32,628 nt of DNA from CAZWLD01 sp964634685 (GCA_964634685.1 CAZWLD010000023.1:1-32628), one strand, 5' to 3'. Positions 15,575 through 23,669 are shown, counted from the first letter of the stretch. Notes: generated from the letters alone by a model not told the origin. Numbers and translations are program-made.

Positions 15575-15638
15575 AAAAAAAAGACCTTCCAACAAGGTCT
15601 ATGGGTTCGCAAATGCTTATTTGCACTCGTCATGTTAC
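15575..15638 (-). ncRNA. tracrRNA (about 63 nt), divergent from cas9
   Basis: Read on the - strand from a strong promoter: UAACAUGAC, GAGU, GCAAAU, AAGCAUUUGCGAACCCAU, then a terminator. UAACAUGAC pairs perfectly with GUCAUGUUA of the repeat (9 bp), GAGU faces UA as the bulge typical of Cas9 guides, and GCAAAU pairs with the first six repeat bases GUUUGC (5 bp plus a G-U). A small nexus-like GC-AUUU-GC follows. The end is AGACCUU/AAGGUCU (15582-15600) plus eight U. The predicted start (15636-15638) falls right at the anti-repeat, so there is no 5' extension to trim. Only one hairpin follows the nexus, making this far shorter than the 89-nt S. pyogenes form. Confidence 0.88.
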
Positions 15639-15642
15639 ACTC

Positions 15643-15671
15643 ATTTTACAATAGTTTTAGTAATCTGTCAA
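15643..15671 (-). promoter_or_regulatory. Promoter of tracrRNA
   Basis: On the - strand TTGACA (15671-15666), a 17-bp spacer and TAAAAT (15648-15643). Confidence 0.85.
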
Positions 15672-15693
15672 TAGAAAAATGACGATTTAAAAT
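15665..15693 (+). promoter_or_regulatory. Candidate cas9 operon promoter, overlapping the tracrRNA -35
   Basis: CTGTCA (15665-15670), a 17-bp spacer and TAAAAT (15688-15693), 12 bp before the ribosome site AGGAGG (15706-15711). The -35 bases are the same ones that form the tracrRNA -35 box on the other strand. The -35 match is only 4 of 6, so this call is tentative. Confidence 0.4.
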
Positions 15694-15723
15694 AAATATA
15701 TATTTAGGAGGATGATTTGAATT

Positions 15724-18700
15724 ATGAAGTATGATGAATTAAGATTAGGACTAGATTTAGGAACTAATAGCGTTGGATGGGCTTTGTTAGATCAGAATAA
15801 CAAGCTCGTCAAAAAGAATGGCTTTACCTTCTGGGGAGTTCGAATGTTTAAGGAAGCCGAAACAGCTGTATCTAGAAGATCGTATCGTAATAGTAGAAGA
15901 GGATATAATCGAAGAAAACAACGTATTATGCTTTTACAAGAATTGTTCAAGAATGAGATTGATAAGGTTGATACTACTTTTTTTCAAAGGCTAGAGGACT
16001 CTTTTTATAAGCAAGAGGACAAGCTTAATCAAAACTTTTATAATCTATTTACTGATGGATATACCGATAAGGATTATTTTAGCCAATTTCCGACTATTTA
16101 CCATTTACGAAAGTATTTGATTGAGAATGAAGAAAAAGTAGATATTAGATTGTTATATTTAGCAATTCATAATATTGTGAAATATCGAGGTAATTTTTTA
16201 ATTCCAGGTGAAGAATTTAAAGCGTCTGACTATGAATCAATTAAAGAGCATTTTATTGAACTTAATAATATAGTTAGTGAATTAAAAGTTACTTTTGAAG
16301 AGGATGAAGCTTTTACTGATGAATACTTTTCTTTGATTGATTGTGAAAAATTTAATAATGAATTTTTTCAATCATTGAAGGAGATTATTGTTTCTAAAAT
16401 GGGAATTAGAGATAAAAAGCTTGAATTGATGAATTTATTTGCTGTTCCTAATAAATCATTGATTAATGAAGCAATAATTCCTTTTCTTGCAGGATCAGAG
16501 AAAATAAATGTTTCCTCTCTTTCTATTATAAAGCATAATAAATATGAAAAATTAGAAATTGAAATTGCAAGCGAAACCTTGCCTTCAAAAATTGAAGAAG
16601 GAAAGCAATTAATTTCAGATTTATCTGAGTTGTTAGATTTCTATCTTCCGTTAAAGGAAATCGTTGACTTTTATTATGTTGTAAAACTTTTAGACAAATA
16701 TAAAAATTATAGCGAGGCTATGGTTGGTATCTATGATGAGCATCAAAAGGATTTACGAAGATTAAAGAGATTTGTTAAAACCTATTGTCCAAAGGAATAT
16801 AACAATATCTTTAGGAAAGTACCTTCTAGTGATGAAAAGAAAGGATTAAATAATTATCCTAAATACATTGGAATGAATGATTCCAATTCTAAACGTCAAA
16901 GATTTGGGCACTGTACAAGAAGCGATTTTTACAAATTTTTAAAGGAAAAATTAGATAAAGTTACAGCTCCTGAAGCACTAGAAGAAAAAGATTATTTCTT
17001 GAAAAAAATGGAGAACAATGAATTGTTGTTAAGGCAAAATTCTGATCAAAATGGTTCTTTTCCAATGCAATTACATCTTCAGGAATTGAAGTTAATCTTA
17101 AAAAATCAAAGAAAGAATTATCCATTTTTATGTGAAATCCAAGATGGAATAACTGTTAGTGATAAGATTATCTCAATCTTCAAATTTAAATTACCTTACT
17201 TTGTTGGCCCAACAAATAAAAAATCACAATATTCTTGGCTTGTAAGAAGCGAAGAAAAGATTTATCCATGGAATTATGAACAAGTCATTAATATGGATGA
17301 AACAGCTATTAATTTTATAACAAAAATGCAAAATAAATGTACATACCTAAAAGGAGATAATGATTATTGCTTACCAAAGAAATCAATAATCTTCTCGGAG
17401 TATAATTGCTTAAGCTACTTAAATAAGCTTAATGTAAATGGTTCAATTATTTCGAATGAGGTAAAAATGAAGCTTTTTGAAGGTGTATTTTTAACAAAAA
17501 AGAAACCGACTAAAAAGGATATCATTGATGTTTTGCATAATGATTTTGGGTTTGATGTAACAACTACAAAGGGTAAAGAAATACCGGATGTCAATTGTGA
17601 TATGTCATCTTATCTTGACTTTAAAAATATTTTTGGCGATGATTTTGAAAACAATCGCGAAAAAATCGAGAACATCATTCGTGATATCACTATTTTTGAA
17701 GATAAATCAATTCTTGAAAGACGTTTATATAATGTGTATGGATTGCCTAAGGATATCGTTAAGCAAATAAAGGGATTAAATTATAAGGAATATTCTCGTC
17801 TATGTAAGAATTTATTAGTTGGTCTTCCGGTGACTAATGTAAATACTGGTGAAATTGTCGGTTCTGTATTAGATGTTATGCGTAACACTAATATGAATTT
17901 ACAAGAGATTATTTTTAATCAAGAATTTAATTTCTATGAGACAATAAACTCCTATAATGAAAAGTATTACAATGGGAAAAAGGATGATATTGAAGAATTT
18001 ATTGAAGAAAATGTTATGACTTCTCCAACTATAAAAAGATCAATCATTCAATCTGTCAATATTATTAAGGATATTGAAAAAGCACTTGGGCAAAAGATTG
18101 ATAAATATTATATCGAGGTCACAAGAAGCAACCAACAAGAAAAGAAGCCAACGGATTCAAGGTATAAGGCATTAAAGGAAAAATACAAGAAATGTAAGGA
18201 ATGGGCTGCAGACTTCAATATCAATTTGAGTAACTTTGAGGGAAAATTGGACAAGGAATATGAAAAGAACAAAAACATATTGATGTCTGATAAGTATTAT
18301 TTGTATTTTAGCCAATTAGGAAAATGTATGTACACATTGGAAAATATTGATTTTGATGATTTATTATACAATAACAAATATGATATCGATCATATTTATC
18401 CACAGGCTTTGATTAAGGATGATTCATTAAGCAATCGTGTGTTGACAAATAAACAAAAGAATGCCAATAAAACTGACAATATGATTAGCGATATCCCTGG
18501 TTTTTTACCAAAAGAGGCATATGCATTTTATGAAAAATTGCTTGATGGAAATTTGATTACTAAATCAAAATTCGAAAAATTAACCAAAAAAGAATTCAGC
18601 GAGGATGAATTGAATGGCTTTGTTAATCGACAAGTTGTATCAACTAATCAATCAGTAAAAGGCTTAATCGAGGTATTAAAGGGATTTATGGGTGTTAATC

Positions 18701-19884
18701 CGCAAAATATCATTTATTCTAAAGCTGAAAATGTTTCTGATTTTAGACATAATTTTGAGTTAGTAAAATCAAGATTAGCTAATAATTTCCATCATGCACA
18801 TGATGCTTATTTAAATGTTATTGTAGGTGGAACTTTGGATTCTTATTATAAATCCAAGAAATATTATTATTTTAAGGATTATCAAAGAATTAAGAATGAT
18901 GGATATTCATTGAATCCGGAAAAAATCCTAAATAGAAAAAGCATTGTCGTTGATGATAAAGAAATCTGGAATAAGGATCAGATATTAAGTCAAATTAAGT
19001 TTGATTTATATAGCAGATATGATGTTCACGAAACAACTAGAACATTCTGCAAAAACGATATGCTCAGCAAGGTTACTATCATTCCTGCTAAAGAGGTTAA
19101 GGATAATGTTCCGATGAAAACAAATTCACCTCGAGCTAATATGGAGAAATATGGAGGAGTAACTTCTTATTCATATTCTAAATACATAATCATTAAAAAT
19201 GTGGATAAAAAAGGAATTGAAAAAACAATGTTAATTCCTATTCCTAGGCCTTATGTTGGATTAGAAAAAGACTATTTAAAAAACAATGGTTTTTCGAATT
19301 GTGAGATTTTAGTTAATGAGATTAAGGTTAATACGGTTGTCGAATATGGTAATCTTCGTTATACGATTTCAGGAGTAACTGGTAATCGATTTGTATTGCA
19401 AAATGCTCGTGATCGCTATTTTGATTTCAATAGTATTTCAACAATTAAAAAGATTGAGAAATATTATGATAACAAAAAGAAGCAACAATTAATGGATGTT
19501 AAAGATGATTATATTATTGTCGCCTTTGCAAAAGATAAAAAATGCAAGGAGATAAGACTAGAAAAAGAAGAAGTGGTAAATCTTTTGTTAAATATCAAAA
19601 AGATATACTCTCGTGATATCTATGATTTCTCAATTATTCATAAGGCAGTGGAGAAGATTGATGATAGGATAAATGATTTTGTTATTCTGGATTTAGTTAC
19701 ATTATCATTTGAGTTTTTGAGATTGTTAAAAACGAATGCTCGTGAGGCAGCTAATCTATCGCTAATAGGAGAAAAATCTAATGTTGGAACTATTTATGGC
19801 TCTCAAACATTACAAAAAGGAATGCGTTTTATTATTGAATCACCAACGGGTTATTATAAAAAGGTGCTATTTGAGGTTAAGTAA
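15724..19884 (+). CDS. cas9: Type II-A CRISPR RNA-guided endonuclease Cas9 (1386 aa)
   Basis: The effector nuclease that, with tracrRNA and crRNA, cuts both strands of invading DNA. All catalytic parts are intact: RuvC-I LGLDLGTNSVGWA with D11; Arg-rich bridge helix SRRSYRNSRRGYNRRKQR (50-67); RuvC-II YIEVTRSNQQ with E798; HNH YDIDHIYPQA with D889 and H890 plus N913 in KQKNANK, each at the S. pyogenes position plus 50; RuvC-III HHAHDAYLNVIVG with H1024 and D1027. Length is typical of II-A. The C-terminus (IYGSQTLQKGMRFIIESPTG) lacks the Arg-x-Arg pair that reads NGG in S. pyogenes, so the PAM is likely different. ATG 15724 is 12 nt after AGGAGG; an earlier in-frame ATG at 15712 is stopped by TGA. 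The stop overlaps cas1 by 1 nt. Confidence 0.97.
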   Translation: MKYDELRLGLDLGTNSVGWALLDQNNKLVKKNGFTFWGVRMFKEAETAVSRRSYRNSRRGYNRRKQRIMLLQELFKNEIDKVDTTFFQRLEDSFYKQEDKLNQNFYNLFTDGYTDKDYFSQFPTIYHLRKYLIENEEKVDIRLLYLAIHNIVKYRGNFLIPGEEFKASDYESIKEHFIELNNIVSELKVTFEEDEAFTDEYFSLIDCEKFNNEFFQSLKEIIVSKMGIRDKKLELMNLFAVPNKSLINEAIIPFLAGSEKINVSSLSIIKHNKYEKLEIEIASETLPSKIEEGKQLISDLSELLDFYLPLKEIVDFYYVVKLLDKYKNYSEAMVGIYDEHQKDLRRLKRFVKTYCPKEYNNIFRKVPSSDEKKGLNNYPKYIGMNDSNSKRQRFGHCTRSDFYKFLKEKLDKVTAPEALEEKDYFLKKMENNELLLRQNSDQNGSFPMQLHLQELKLILKNQRKNYPFLCEIQDGITVSDKIISIFKFKLPYFVGPTNKKSQYSWLVRSEEKIYPWNYEQVINMDETAINFITKMQNKCTYLKGDNDYCLPKKSIIFSEYNCLSYLNKLNVNGSIISNEVKMKLFEGVFLTKKKPTKKDIIDVLHNDFGFDVTTTKGKEIPDVNCDMSSYLDFKNIFGDDFENNREKIENIIRDITIFEDKSILERRLYNVYGLPKDIVKQIKGLNYKEYSRLCKNLLVGLPVTNVNTGEIVGSVLDVMRNTNMNLQEIIFNQEFNFYETINSYNEKYYNGKKDDIEEFIEENVMTSPTIKRSIIQSVNIIKDIEKALGQKIDKYYIEVTRSNQQEKKPTDSRYKALKEKYKKCKEWAADFNINLSNFEGKLDKEYEKNKNILMSDKYYLYFSQLGKCMYTLENIDFDDLLYNNKYDIDHIYPQALIKDDSLSNRVLTNKQKNANKTDNMISDIPGFLPKEAYAFYEKLLDGNLITKSKFEKLTKKEFSEDELNGFVNRQVVSTNQSVKGLIEVLKGFMGVNPQNIIYSKAENVSDFRHNFELVKSRLANNFHHAHDAYLNVIVGGTLDSYYKSKKYYYFKDYQRIKNDGYSLNPEKILNRKSIVVDDKEIWNKDQILSQIKFDLYSRYDVHETTRTFCKNDMLSKVTIIPAKEVKDNVPMKTNSPRANMEKYGGVTSYSYSKYIIIKNVDKKGIEKTMLIPIPRPYVGLEKDYLKNNGFSNCEILVNEIKVNTVVEYGNLRYTISGVTGNRFVLQNARDRYFDFNSISTIKKIEKYYDNKKKQQLMDVKDDYIIVAFAKDKKCKEIRLEKEEVVNLLLNIKKIYSRDIYDFSIIHKAVEKIDDRINDFVILDLVTLSFEFLRLLKTNAREAANLSLIGEKSNVGTIYGSQTLQKGMRFIIESPTGYYKKVLFEVK

Positions 19885-20756
19885 TGGCTTTTCGTACAAT
19901 TGTTGTAAGAGACCAGTGTAAACTAGAATATTCCCTTAATTATCTTGTTTGCAGAAAAGGAAATGAAGAAAAAAGAGTTTTGTTGAGCGAGGTAAAGCTC
20001 ATAATAATTGATTCCGTTATGGTTTCGATTTCTTCATTTCTTATTTCTGAGATAATCAATAATAAAATCAAAATCATTTTTACAGATGATAAACATAATC
20101 CGGTAGGCGAAATAACCCCATATTATAATAATTTCTATTCTTATCGTAAAATCAAAGAACAGATTTCATTTTCTCAGGAAGCAAAAGATTTTTTATGGGG
20201 TGAGATAATAAAGGAGAAGATTAATAACCAAGCAAATAACTTGAAACAGGTTGGCAAGGTTCAAGAATATTCTAAGCTATTGGAATATAAGAATGACGTT
20301 AAGCCGGGCGATGTTAGTAATCGTGAGGGTCATAGCGCAAAGGTTTATTTTAATGCTTTATTTGGAAATGATTTTAGTCGAGATCAAAACAATGATATTA
20401 ACAAATATTTGAATTATGGCTATTCGATTTTGATGTCAACTATTAGTCGTGAGATTAGGGCTTATGGTTATTTAACTGAATTAGGTATTCATCATATAGG
20501 TGAATCAAATTCTTTTAATCTTTCCTGTGATTTAATTGAACCATTTCGACCTTTGATTGATTCTTATGTAATCCAAAATAAAGTTAATAACGATAATTTT
20601 AAAGATGAGTTTATAAAAATACTATCGATAGAAGTCCAATATAATGGAAAAAGTATATTTTTAGATAATGCTATTCATCTGTACGTTGAAGATTTATTAT
20701 CGTATTTACAAAGCGGAAATTTGGAGAAAATTAGATTTGTAAAGTATGAGCTATAG
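19884..20756 (+). CDS. cas1: CRISPR integrase Cas1, type II (290 aa)
   Basis: The catalytic subunit of the Cas1-Cas2 complex that inserts new spacers at the leader end of the array. The metal-binding residues are visible: E148 in NREGHSAKVYF, H204 in GIHHIGESNSFNL and E219 in DLIEPFRP, as in other type II Cas1 proteins. Length is normal. The start ATG overlaps the cas9 stop (TAATG) and its own end overlaps cas2 by 11 nt, so the four cas genes are translationally coupled. Confidence 0.95.
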   Translation: MAFRTIVVRDQCKLEYSLNYLVCRKGNEEKRVLLSEVKLIIIDSVMVSISSFLISEIINNKIKIIFTDDKHNPVGEITPYYNNFYSYRKIKEQISFSQEAKDFLWGEIIKEKINNQANNLKQVGKVQEYSKLLEYKNDVKPGDVSNREGHSAKVYFNALFGNDFSRDQNNDINKYLNYGYSILMSTISREIRAYGYLTELGIHHIGESNSFNLSCDLIEPFRPLIDSYVIQNKVNNDNFKDEFIKILSIEVQYNGKSIFLDNAIHLYVEDLLSYLQSGNLEKIRFVKYEL

Positions 20757-21066
20757 ATATATGCGGACACTGTTATTTTTTGATTTACCTACGCTCACTA
20801 GTACAGATCGAAGAAATTATCGAAAGTTTATCAAAAACCTAAAAATAAATGGCTTTATGATGGTTCAAGAATCAGTTTATATGAAAATGTCTATAGATTC
20901 CCAAGCAATGGAATCAACGATAAAGAAAATAAAGGAAATTGTTCCACCTAAAGGATTTATTATGGCACTAAATGTTACAGAAAAGCAATTTTCGGCGATG
21001 GAAATATTGCTTGGGGATTTTACAACCAATGTTATAAATGATGATGAAAGGGTAGTTATATTGTGA
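20746..21066 (+). CDS. cas2: CRISPR adaptation protein Cas2 (106 aa)
   Basis: The small ferredoxin-fold dimer that scaffolds Cas1. The first strand TLLFFDLPT carries the conserved Asp (D13), followed by DRRNYRKFIKNLKINGFMMV and the VQESVYMK strand. Length and motif order are those of type II Cas2. It overlaps cas1 by 11 nt and csn2 by 4 nt. Confidence 0.93.
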   Translation: MSYRYMRTLLFFDLPTLTSTDRRNYRKFIKNLKINGFMMVQESVYMKMSIDSQAMESTIKKIKEIVPPKGFIMALNVTEKQFSAMEILLGDFTTNVINDDERVVIL

Positions 21067-21698
21067 GAAAAATATTTTTGAGACAAAGTAATTATCTAAT
21101 TGAATTTGGCGATTCAAATATTAAAACGATAAGGTTTAATGATTCAAAGGCATATCGATTATTTAGTTTAAATGTGTTTAACAGTATTATCTTTAGCATT
21201 AATAATGAAGAAGTTGACTTAGAAAAATACGGAATGATTATTTTTAATCCTTTTCAATTAGACTTGAATGAAAAGAAATTTCTCAATCTTGTGTTTAAAA
21301 AGTTAGAAAAAAATATTCGTGATGAGGAAAGATGTTTTATAGCAGATATTGAAAAAGCATCTTTATCCCTTTTTGAAAAATTGGCGTTATCATCAGATAT
21401 TCCTATTGATTATAATGATACTTTTGATTTTAATAAGTATTTTTCGGCATTTGATGTAAAAATAATGGAGCCAGAAGATTATTTAGAAAAGATTGTTAGG
21501 TATATTAGGTTATCATGTGAAATATTTCATACAAAATTATTTATTTCATTTGGATTATTAGCTTTATTAGATAATGCGGAAATTGATTTGTTGAATAAGG
21601 AATTAATCCAATATGACGTTTCGCTGTTAGATGTTTTCTACAATGAAAAAAGTAGTCTTGAAACGTTGTATATAGATACCGATTGGTGTATAATTTAA
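21063..21698 (+). CDS. csn2: Csn2-family CRISPR adaptation protein (211 aa)
   Basis: Csn2 forms a ring on DNA ends and is needed for spacer acquisition in type II-A; its presence as the fourth gene defines the subtype. The call rests on position, length (211, slightly short of the 219-230 usual) and features such as the acidic segment YGMIIFNPFQLDLNEKKFLN and the C-terminal TKLFISFGLLALLDNAEIDL (a typical 'K-x-F-V-N-lkayLs' region in diverged form). The start is GTG 21063, overlapping the cas2 stop as GTGA, with AAGGG upstream. The last 33 bp also contain the promoter of the CRISPR array. Confidence 0.85.
   Translation: MRKIFLRQSNYLIEFGDSNIKTIRFNDSKAYRLFSLNVFNSIIFSINNEEVDLEKYGMIIFNPFQLDLNEKKFLNLVFKKLEKNIRDEERCFIADIEKASLSLFEKLALSSDIPIDYNDTFDFNKYFSAFDVKIMEPEDYLEKIVRYIRLSCEIFHTKLFISFGLLALLDNAEIDLLNKELIQYDVSLLDVFYNEKSSLETLYIDTDWCII
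21666..21694 (+). promoter_or_regulatory. CRISPR array promoter inside csn2
   Basis: TTGTAT (21666-21671), a 17-bp spacer and a perfect TATAAT (21689-21694), lying wholly in the final codons of csn2. The predicted start is about A21701, the first base of the leader anti-repeat. Confidence 0.75.
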
Positions 21699-21700
21699 GT

Positions 21701-21763
21701 ATATTAAACATGGGCTAGCAGGCCGCAAAATTCGGTTTGAGGTTTGCTAGTCATGTTAAATAT
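21701..21763 (+). other. Leader anti-repeat folding onto repeat 1; leader ends in GGTTTGAG
   Basis: Leader bases 21701-21723 pair with repeat-1 bases 21742-21763: nine pairs from G21742-C21723, two more, one bulged G (21712), five pairs, one A/A mismatch, five pairs (21 pairs, three of them G-U). The 18-nt loop pairs further (C24-G41, then CAAA/UUUG with an AUUCGG loop), so the whole predicted 5' end of the pre-crRNA is one long hairpin. The last leader bases, GGTTTGAG (21734-21741 region), resemble the ATTTGAG leader-anchoring sequence of type II-A arrays where Cas1-Cas2 docks. The leader is only 43 bp from the csn2 stop to repeat 1. Confidence 0.8.
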
Positions 21764-23621
21764 TGTCCGTAGAGGACAGTCGCCATTTGTGACGGGTGTG
21801 CTTGTTTGTTTGCTAGTCATGTTAAATATTGTCCGTAGAGGACTTCATTATCGGTAATAGCATGGAAGTGTAAGTTTGCTAGTCATGTTAAATATTGTCC
21901 GTAGAGGACTGCAATTAATCGATTTGTGCCTTTAGGTAGGTTTGCTAGTCATGTTAAATATTGTCCGTAGAGGACACAAAGACCAACCGTCAAATAATTC
22001 CTTATGTTTGCTAGTCATGTTAAATATTGTCCGTAGAGGACTGTTTTTAATATCTTTTCTATTTTTCTTTTGTTTGCTAGTCATGTTAAATATTGTCCGT
22101 AGAGGACTGCTTTATCATAAGTTCCAACTGCAACTTCGTTTGCTAGTCATGTTAAATATTGTCCGTAGAGGACTACTGTCATTTGTAAAGTGTTGCGCTA
22201 TGCGTTTGCTAGTCATGTTAAATATTGTCCGTAGAGGACACAACGTACTAAATGAAATATATAATTTATGTTTGCTAGTCATGTTAAATATTGTCCGTAG
22301 AGGACGGTTTTGCGGATAACTTCAACTTTTGGGTGGTTTGCTAGTCATGTTAAATATTGTCCGTAGAGGACGACATTTTCGGTATTAATCTATTTGCGGT
22401 GTTTGCTAGTCATGTTAAATATTGTCCGTAGAGGACGTTGTTTAGCCTTGAATCATCTTTTTTCATGTTTGCTAGTCATGTTAAATATTGTCCGTAGAGG
22501 ACTGCATTTATTCCATAGTCTTTGGCTATTCTGTTTGCTAGTCATGTTAAATATTGTCCGTAGAGGACTTAGATTTATGCAAAATTCATCATATAACAGT
22601 TTGCTAGTCATGTTAAATATTGTCCGTAGAGGACATAATGCCTTATCTCACGTTCCATCGCTCGGTTTGCTAGTCATGTTAAATATTGTCCGTAGAGGAC
22701 AGTTCCAGCTTTACTATTAAAGTAATCATCGTTTGCTAGTCATGTTAAATATTGTCCGTAGAGGACAATTTCCGAACTAGGTTTGTCTAAGCCTTGTTTG
22801 CTAGTCATGTTAAATATTGTCCGTAGAGGACTTGAATGTTCTAATTTAATTACTATACATTGTTTGCTAGTCATGTTAAATATTGTCCGTAGAGGACCAA
22901 CATTATGGTGAAATACCTGAAAATGGAGTTTGCTAGTCATGTTAAATATTGTCCGTAGAGGACGTATCGTTGTTGTCCGCTTACCATTTGCCAGTTTGCT
23001 AGTCATGTTAAATATTATCCGTAGAGGACTGGCGTCGGTTGTTGGAGTGTTCTGGGGTGGTTTGCTAGTCATGTTAAATATTGTCCGTAGAGGACCCACC
23101 GCTTGAGGCTCTTCGCATTGTAGCGTTTGCTAGTCATGTTAAATATTGTCCGTAGAATACTTATTTATCTCCTTCTATTTTAGATTTTAAGTTTGCTAGT
23201 CATATTAAATATTGTCCGTAGAGGACTTGCTTTCCGATTTTGTTTAGTAAGCCCGTGTTTGCTAGTCATGTTAAATATTGTCCGTAGAGGACAGTGTTCA
23301 TTATTTCATCTAGTTTATCAATGTTTGCTAGTCATGTTAAATATTGTCCGTAGAGGACTCAACTGCTTGAGGTTCTTCGCACTCTAGCGTTTGCTAGTCA
23401 TGTTAAATATTGTCCGTAGAGGACTAAATAAACTGTAGGAACTCCTGATTCAATGTTTGCTAGTCATGTTAAATATTGTCCGTAGAGGACTACATAAATA
23501 TCGGACACGTATATATGCTCGTTTGCTAGTCATGTTAAATATTGTCCGTAGAGGACTTCACGCCAATGAATATATTTGCCCTTATGTTTGCTAGTTATGC
23601 TAAATGTTGATTTTGAAATGA
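21742..23621 (+). CRISPR. Type II-A CRISPR array, 28 full repeats plus one degenerate end repeat, 28 spacers
   Basis: A 36-bp repeat (GTTTGCTAGTCATG...GTCCGTAGAGGAC) recurs with a 65- or 66-bp period; full repeats start at 21742 and the last at 23521. Spacers are 30 bp except numbers 10, 16, 21 and 28, which are 29 bp. The end repeat at 23586 keeps only GTTTGCTAG and scattered bases, marking the old end, so the leader side is at csn2 and transcription is rightward. Three inner repeats vary: number 20 (22994, G to A in ATTGTCC), number 22 (23125, GAGGAC to GAATAC) and number 23 (23191, CATG to CATA). Spacers 21 (23096-23124) and 25 (23359-23388) are homologous. The repeat 3' end can form a GTCC/GGAC mini-hairpin. 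Confidence 0.98.
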
Positions 23622-23669
23622 CCAATATGAAAGCAAAATGCTAAAGGGTTTTTCGAGTTGTGTTGAATC

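Noticed and set aside
15489..15674. Rightward small open frame before cas9
   Set aside because: It runs antisense through the tracrRNA and its promoter and has no ribosome site.
15712..15724. Earlier in-frame cas9 start at ATG 15712, which would be open if TGA coded for Trp
   Set aside because: The tRNA-Trp here reads UGG only, TGA ends several genes in the window, and 15712 directly touches the AGGAGG site.
21701..21741. Second tracrRNA gene at the array leader
   Set aside because: The anti-repeat is strong but pairs without the Cas9-type bulge, and no nexus or terminator follows before repeat 1. A leader hairpin explains it better.
21942..23387. Open frames on both strands through the CRISPR array, with a repeated Leu-Leu-Val-Met-Leu-Asn-Ile-Val-Arg-Arg-Gly unit
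   Set aside because: They are translations of the 36-bp repeat; the 66-bp period is a multiple of three, so frames stay open by chance. No ribosome site.
23622..23669. A further spacer or repeat after the degenerate end repeat
   Set aside because: No recognisable repeat follows before the terminator; the array ends at 23621.
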